From 66-474 sp035717365 (GTDB lineage Bacteria; Pseudomonadota; Gammaproteobacteria; Xanthomonadales; Rhodanobacteraceae), in NCBI GenBank assembly GCA_035717365.1, contig DASTIS010000194.1:1-25520 (forward strand): 25,520 bases of DNA, in the 5' to 3' direction. Positions 21,987-25,520 of the stretch are shown piece by piece. The notes below the pieces were generated by a model. That model saw nothing but the letters and a program-made list of their open reading frames with translations, was not told where the DNA came from and searched no databases. The position numbers and the translations under genes were made by a program. Position 1 is the first letter of the stretch. Each line of letters opens with the position of its first letter.

Positions 21987-23786
21987 TCATCCAGCAGGCC
22001 ATATCAGCGGCGCCAGCCATGCGACGGCGAATCCCAGCAACAGGGTCAGCGGCGTCCCCACGCGCACGAAGTCGACGAAGCGGTAGTTGCCGGGCTCGTA
22101 TACCAGCAGGTTGCCGTGGTGACCGATTGGGGTCAGGAACGCGGCCACGGCGCCCATTGCCACGCTGAACACCATGGCGAAGGCCGACATGTCGAGCAGT
22201 CCGGCCATGCCCAGCGCGACCGGGCCGAGCAGGATGGTGGTCGCGGTATCGGACAAGACCTGGGTGAAGAGTGCCGCGGTCAGGAACAGTGCCAGCAGCA
22301 CCCAGGTGGGCGACCAGCCGGACACGAATACCGACAGCCAATCCGCGAACAACGCCGCGGTCCCGGTCTGTTCCATCGCAAGCCCGAGTGGAATGGCGCC
22401 GGCGATGAACACGAAGATGCGCAGCTCCACCGACTCGTACGCTTGCCTGAGGCTCAGGCAGCCGGTGACGACCATGGCCGTTGCCCCGGCCAGGAACGAC
22501 ACGGTGACCGGCAGCAGGCCGGATGCCGCCCCCGCCACGCTGAGCGCCATGATCAGGCCCGCCAGCCAGCCACGGCCACGCGCCAGGGCGCGGCCCGAGA
22601 ATGGCACCAGCAGCAGGAACGAGGGATTGCGGGCGAGCTGGTCCAGCGCGCTTTTGTCGCCCCACAGCACCATCAGGTCGCCGCCCTCGAGCCTCACCTT
22701 GGACAGCTCCTTGCGGATGAAGCCGCGCTTGCGCCACAGCCCCACCACCACCACGCCGTAACGACGCAGGAAATCAACACTGCCGATGGTGCGCCCGACC
22801 AGCCCGGAGTCGGGCCCGACGACCGCCTGCACCAGGCGTTCGTCCTCTTCGCGGCGGTCGCGGCGGTCTTCCGCGATTTCGTCGCCGTATTCAACCACCG
22901 CACTCAGGGCGAGACCCTGCTGTTTTTTCAGTGCCGCCAGTTCGTCCGGGCTGGCGCGCACCAGAAGCAGGTCGCCCGCGGCCAGTTGCTTGCGCCGCCA
23001 CGGCCTGGGACGCGAGCCGCCATGCCGAAGCCAGTCCACGACCCGAAAACGCTCGGCATGTTCCTTGCCGAAGTCGCGCATGGTCTTGCCGACGTGCGGG
23101 GAATCTTCAAGCACCACCAGCTCGGTGTAATAGCGTTCCAGGCGGAAGCGGTCCTCGGCGCCGCTGCCGCCCTCCCGGCTGGGCAACAGCCAGCGTCCGA
23201 AGAGCAAAATGTACGCGGTGCCGATCAGGGCCAGCACGATGCCCATCGGCGCGATCGAGAAGATGCCGATGTTGTGCGCACCACCGCGTTCGAGCAGGTC
23301 GCGCGCGACCAGGAAGGCCGGTGCGGCGATCACCGTCATGGTGGTGCCCAGCGATGCGGCAAAGGCCATCGGCATCATCAACCGCGAGGCCGGCAGGTTG
23401 TGCGAGCGATTGAGCTCCAGGATCACCGGCAGCATCATCGCCGTGACCATCAAGTGATGGCTGAAGGCGGCCATGACTGCCACGCACGGCATGATCACCA
23501 GTACCGCGCGCCAGACGCTGGTCCCGGCCATGCGCCCGATCCACGCCCCCAGCCGGCCCGTCAGTCCGGTCTGCGCGAGCCCCGCCGAGAGCACGAACAT
23601 GGATGCCAGCAGGATTGCCGGGTCGCTGGAGAAGCCCGACAACGCCTCGACGGGCTTGAGCAAACCGGTACCGGCCAGTGCCACCACGATGAGCACGCCG
23701 GTGAGGTCGATGCGCACCCATGCGGTGACCAGGAGGATCAGCGCGCCCGCCAGGATCACGAGAAACACGATTTGCTGGAATTCCAT
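21987..23786 (-). CDS. SLC13/DASS-type permease with two RCK-C (TrkA-C) domains
   Basis: 599 residues from the ATG at 23786 (MEFQQIVFLV); the longer frame to 23843 adds residues without character. Five or so membrane helices lie before residue 205. Then come two cytoplasmic TrkA-C/RCK-C domains (about 210-300 with VVLEDSPHVGKTMRDFG, and about 310-395 with DSGLVGRTIGSVDFLRRYGV). A second membrane half follows to the C-terminus (FLTPIGHHGNLLVYEPGNY near the end). This order is typical of the CitMHS/ArsB-like ion transporter group annotated as SLC13 family permease. Proposed cargo includes di/tricarboxylates, sulfate or other anions coupled to sodium. The substrate cannot be deduced here. It is divergent from the GST gene across about 180 bp. 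Confidence 0.9.
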   Translation of the reverse strand: MEFQQIVFLVILAGALILLVTAWVRIDLTGVLIVVALAGTGLLKPVEALSGFSSDPAILLASMFVLSAGLAQTGLTGRLGAWIGRMAGTSVWRAVLVIMPCVAVMAAFSHHLMVTAMMLPVILELNRSHNLPASRLMMPMAFAASLGTTMTVIAAPAFLVARDLLERGGAHNIGIFSIAPMGIVLALIGTAYILLFGRWLLPSREGGSGAEDRFRLERYYTELVVLEDSPHVGKTMRDFGKEHAERFRVVDWLRHGGSRPRPWRRKQLAAGDLLLVRASPDELAALKKQQGLALSAVVEYGDEIAEDRRDRREEDERLVQAVVGPDSGLVGRTIGSVDFLRRYGVVVVGLWRKRGFIRKELSKVRLEGGDLMVLWGDKSALDQLARNPSFLLLVPFSGRALARGRGWLAGLIMALSVAGAASGLLPVTVSFLAGATAMVVTGCLSLRQAYESVELRIFVFIAGAIPLGLAMEQTGTAALFADWLSVFVSGWSPTWVLLALFLTAALFTQVLSDTATTILLGPVALGMAGLLDMSAFAMVFSVAMGAVAAFLTPIGHHGNLLVYEPGNYRFVDFVRVGTPLTLLLGFAVAWLAPLIWPAG

Positions 23787-23966
23787 GCCGTGCGATCTGT
23801 CGTGGTCGTCCGCGCGATGGTAGCGGTGGCTGGCCGGAAGCAACCCTGTCGCCGCGCATTGGCGCAGGCTGAAGGATGGTTGTGGCTGTCAGGTCGTTGC
23901 AACCTTGTCGATTCGTGTGCCGGTCATGCGTCGGGTTCATGTGATGCACGATGAGGAGACGCAAAC

Positions 23967-24593
23967 ATGGCGAAGATCAAGGTGTATGGTGTGCCGCCGA
24001 CGCGGGTGCTGCGTGCGCTCTGGCTCTTGAATGAGCTGGGACTCGACTACGAACTCGTACCTGTGGTTCCGTTCAGCAAGGAAGCCCGTTCGCCGGCGTT
24101 CCTGGCCCTGAACCCGGCGGGAAAGGTACCGGTGCTGGTCGACGGGGACGTGGTGTTGACGGAATCATCGGCGATCCAGCTCTATCTGGCGGAGAAGTAT
24201 CCGCAAGCCGGGCTGATTCCGCGGGACGTCGCGGACCGGGCGCAAATGTATCGGTGGATCTTTTTCCTGGCGACGGAGATCGAGCAGCCGCTGTGGCGTA
24301 TCGCGCGCAACACGGCGATCTACCCGGAAAACGAGAGGATGCCGTCCGACATCGCCATGGCAACCCGCGAGTGCAGGGCGATGCTGGCGGTGCTGGAAAA
24401 GCACATGCAGGGACGCGCGTACCTGGTCGGCGATCGGTTGAGTGTGGCGGACCTCAACGCGGCTTACACGCTCGACTGGGCCAGGGAAGCGGGCATGTTG
24501 GATGACGCGCCCATGCTGCGCACTTGTGTGGAGAGGATGTATGCACGGCCGAACGCTCCGACGACGATCGAGGCCGCACGCGGGATCTCGTGA
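23967..24593 (+). CDS. Glutathione S-transferase family protein
   Basis: 208 residues. The ATG at 23967 has GAGGAG upstream at good distance. The N-terminal thioredoxin-like domain (about 1-78) contains NPAGKVPVLVDGD and LTESSAIQLYLAEKY, the cis-proline loop and the glutathione gamma-glutamyl site. Near residues 8-15, GVPPTRVLR marks the position of the catalytic Ser/Thr/Cys in the family. The C-terminal helical domain (about 90-205) includes YLVGDRLSVADLNAAYTLDW, the N-capping box motif. It is cytoplasmic and probably conjugates or reduces small electrophiles with glutathione. The TGA stop runs directly into a family A repeat. Confidence 0.93.
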   Translation: MAKIKVYGVPPTRVLRALWLLNELGLDYELVPVVPFSKEARSPAFLALNPAGKVPVLVDGDVVLTESSAIQLYLAEKYPQAGLIPRDVADRAQMYRWIFFLATEIEQPLWRIARNTAIYPENERMPSDIAMATRECRAMLAVLEKHMQGRAYLVGDRLSVADLNAAYTLDWAREAGMLDDAPMLRTCVERMYARPNAPTTIEAARGIS

Positions 24594-24616
24594 AACCGGG
24601 GCCGAGTGCACTTTCT
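24593..24616 (+). repeat. Family A repeat copy abutting the GST stop
   Basis: AAACCGGGGCCGAGTGCACT then TTC, one base diverged in the core from the 5044 copy. The following 30 bases still resemble the RAYT tail remnant at 5070-5100, so this is another half-element. Confidence 0.7.
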
Positions 24617-24848
24617 GCGCGGCTTCGTGGTCAGCGGATCTCACAGCGCGGGTGGGTTCCGGATGACAAGCAACGGCAAATGGACACGGCGCCACGGCGT
24701 GCGTGCGGTTCACCGCGGTCGTCCAGGGTTGTAGGACGTCACCGACGCATCCGTCGGAAGTTGTGGCGGGTCGAGGGGGAAGTTGGCCGATGGTGCGCTT
24801 CGGCAGGTGACCCGACAATCCGTACTTTCAATCCACGGAGCGGCAATC
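24617..24848. other. Gap between GST and ligase genes
   Basis: About 230 bp. The first 30 bases are degraded RAYT-tail sequence. The remainder holds no supported gene. The promoter of the ligase gene presumably lies here, but no clear hexamers were found. Confidence 0.4.
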
Positions 24849-25520
24849 ATGCGTTGGATGTTGCGATGGCTGGTGGCGGCGGCAGCGCTCGCGTCGGTCT
24901 CCTGCATACCGATGCTGTCTTGGGCCGCGCCACCTCCGCCAGTCGAGTTGGTCGACGTCTATCACGGCGGCGTGGACCTGTCCCGTTACTGGGTCAGCGA
25001 AATATACGATGGCGTGCGCGGTTACTGGGATGGCCATCGCTTGTTGACGCGCGGTGGCACCGTGGTCCAGGCTCCCGCCTGGTTCACGAAGGACTGGCCC
25101 GACACGCCCATGGATGGCGAGTTGTGGGCAGGCTACGGCCGGTTCGAACGCGCTTCGGCGATCGTGAGATCGGCTGCCACGGATGATCCGGCGTGGCACG
25201 AGATGAGCTATCACGTCTTCGACCTGCCCGCGCAACCGGGGGACTTCAACGCGCGGGTGCCCGCGATCCGTACCGTCGTCGCCGCGATCGGTGACCCGTG
25301 GGTCGTTGCCATCCGCCAGTTTCATGTCCGGAACGATGCGCAGCTCAAGGCCGCGCTCGAGCGGGTACTCGACAAGCACGGCGAGGGACTGGTGCTCCAC
25401 CGTGGCGACCTCCCGTATCGGGCCGGTCGTGGTGTCGGTCTGCTCAAGCTGAAACCCTATGACGACGCCGAAGCCAGGATTGTCGCGATCAAGCCTGGTC
25501 ACGGTCGGCTCGAGGGCATG
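24849..25520 (+). CDS. Exported LigE-type ATP-dependent DNA ligase, partial, lacking the motif I lysine
   Basis: The ATG at 24849 follows GGAG; the frame runs off the window (224 codons seen). Residues 1 to about 27 form a signal peptide (AWA before APPPP), so the product is periplasmic. The rest follows the minimal LigE ligases. A motif I region WVSEIYDGVRGYWDG is followed by RLLTRGG and DGELW (motif III, residues 89-93). HVFDLP comes next, then GEGLVLHRGDLPY (motif IV, E179) and LLKLKPYDDAEA (motif V, K200 and K202). LigE enzymes seal nicks and are linked to DNA uptake or extracellular DNA. The unusual point is residue 52. The family has lysine there (SEKLDGVR), the residue that takes AMP; here it is isoleucine (ATA). 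The C-terminal OB domain lies outside the window. Confidence 0.9.
   Translation, partial: MRWMLRWLVAAAALASVSCIPMLSWAAPPPPVELVDVYHGGVDLSRYWVSEIYDGVRGYWDGHRLLTRGGTVVQAPAWFTKDWPDTPMDGELWAGYGRFERASAIVRSAATDDPAWHEMSYHVFDLPAQPGDFNARVPAIRTVVAAIGDPWVVAIRQFHVRNDAQLKAALERVLDKHGEGLVLHRGDLPYRAGRGVGLLKLKPYDDAEARIVAIKPGHGRLEGM

Noticed and set aside
22116..23954. 612-codon plus-strand open frame
   Set aside because: Antisense shadow of the SLC13-type transporter; composition is rich in His/Gln/Arg and shows no domain.
24828..25502. 224-codon minus-strand open frame
   Set aside because: Antisense to the LigE-like gene, whose five ligase motifs are readable on the plus strand.

Overview
The window is high-GC, densely coded chromosomal DNA from a gammaproteobacterium. 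The gene families and the style of dispersed repeats (a REP-associated tyrosine transposase with stop-codon-abutting repeats, FlgO/TolB-like TPR membrane proteins, an LTA-synthase-like sulfatase, a periplasmic LigE-type ligase) fit Xanthomonadales/Rhodanobacteraceae. That placement is inference from gene content, not from a marker gene. I see no rRNA, tRNA, CRISPR array, prophage or plasmid function.

Layout. 1-186: 5' part of a minus-strand gene, possibly an AraC-like regulator. 571-2167: a plus-strand cluster of a cytochrome P460-like c-haem protein, msrB and msrA, probably a periplasmic/cytoplasmic redox-defence unit. 2239-3085: a complete RAYT transposase element bounded by inverted copies of its repeat. 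3084-4925: TPR/FlgO membrane protein (-). 4926-5287: repeat-rich divergent gap. 5288-6187: PAS-GGDEF diguanylate cyclase. 6365-6979: RibD/DHFR-like reductase (-). 7153-9327: membrane sulfatase/phosphoglycerol transferase. 9537-10245: nucleotidyltransferase plus an overlapping 60-residue protein. 10674-11975: MFS exporter. 12158-13585: PLP-dependent decarboxylase-like enzyme. 13712-14170: small secreted OmlA-like protein (-). 14370-16270: two overlapping bPH2 membrane proteins (-). 16313-17272: methyltransferase (-). 17435-17644: cold-shock protein (-) with its terminator. 18066-20354: GH3 glycosidase (-). 20497-21246: dienelactone hydrolase. 21297-21890: Cu/Zn superoxide dismutase lipoprotein (-). 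21987-23786: SLC13-type transporter with RCK-C domains (-). 23967-24593: glutathione S-transferase. 24849-end: secreted LigE-type ATP-dependent DNA ligase, cut by the window edge.

Two things stand out. First, the window is full of short dispersed repeats of at least two well-defined families. Family A contains CCGGGGTCAGAGT and ends in ACTTTCC or ACTTTT. Family B is AAAAGGGGACGGAGGCAAT followed by T or C. Family A bounds the intact RAYT gene and also bounds internally deleted RAYT remnants. Both families sit with striking regularity on the stop codons of unrelated host genes, sometimes supplying the stop codon or the last residues. Second, the LigE-like ligase has isoleucine where the AMP-accepting lysine of motif I is expected, although the other nucleotidyltransferase motifs look intact.

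Most genes are unrelated single units. Redox and detoxification functions recur (P460, MsrA, MsrB, SOD, GST, reductase), but the sequence does not show that they form one pathway.
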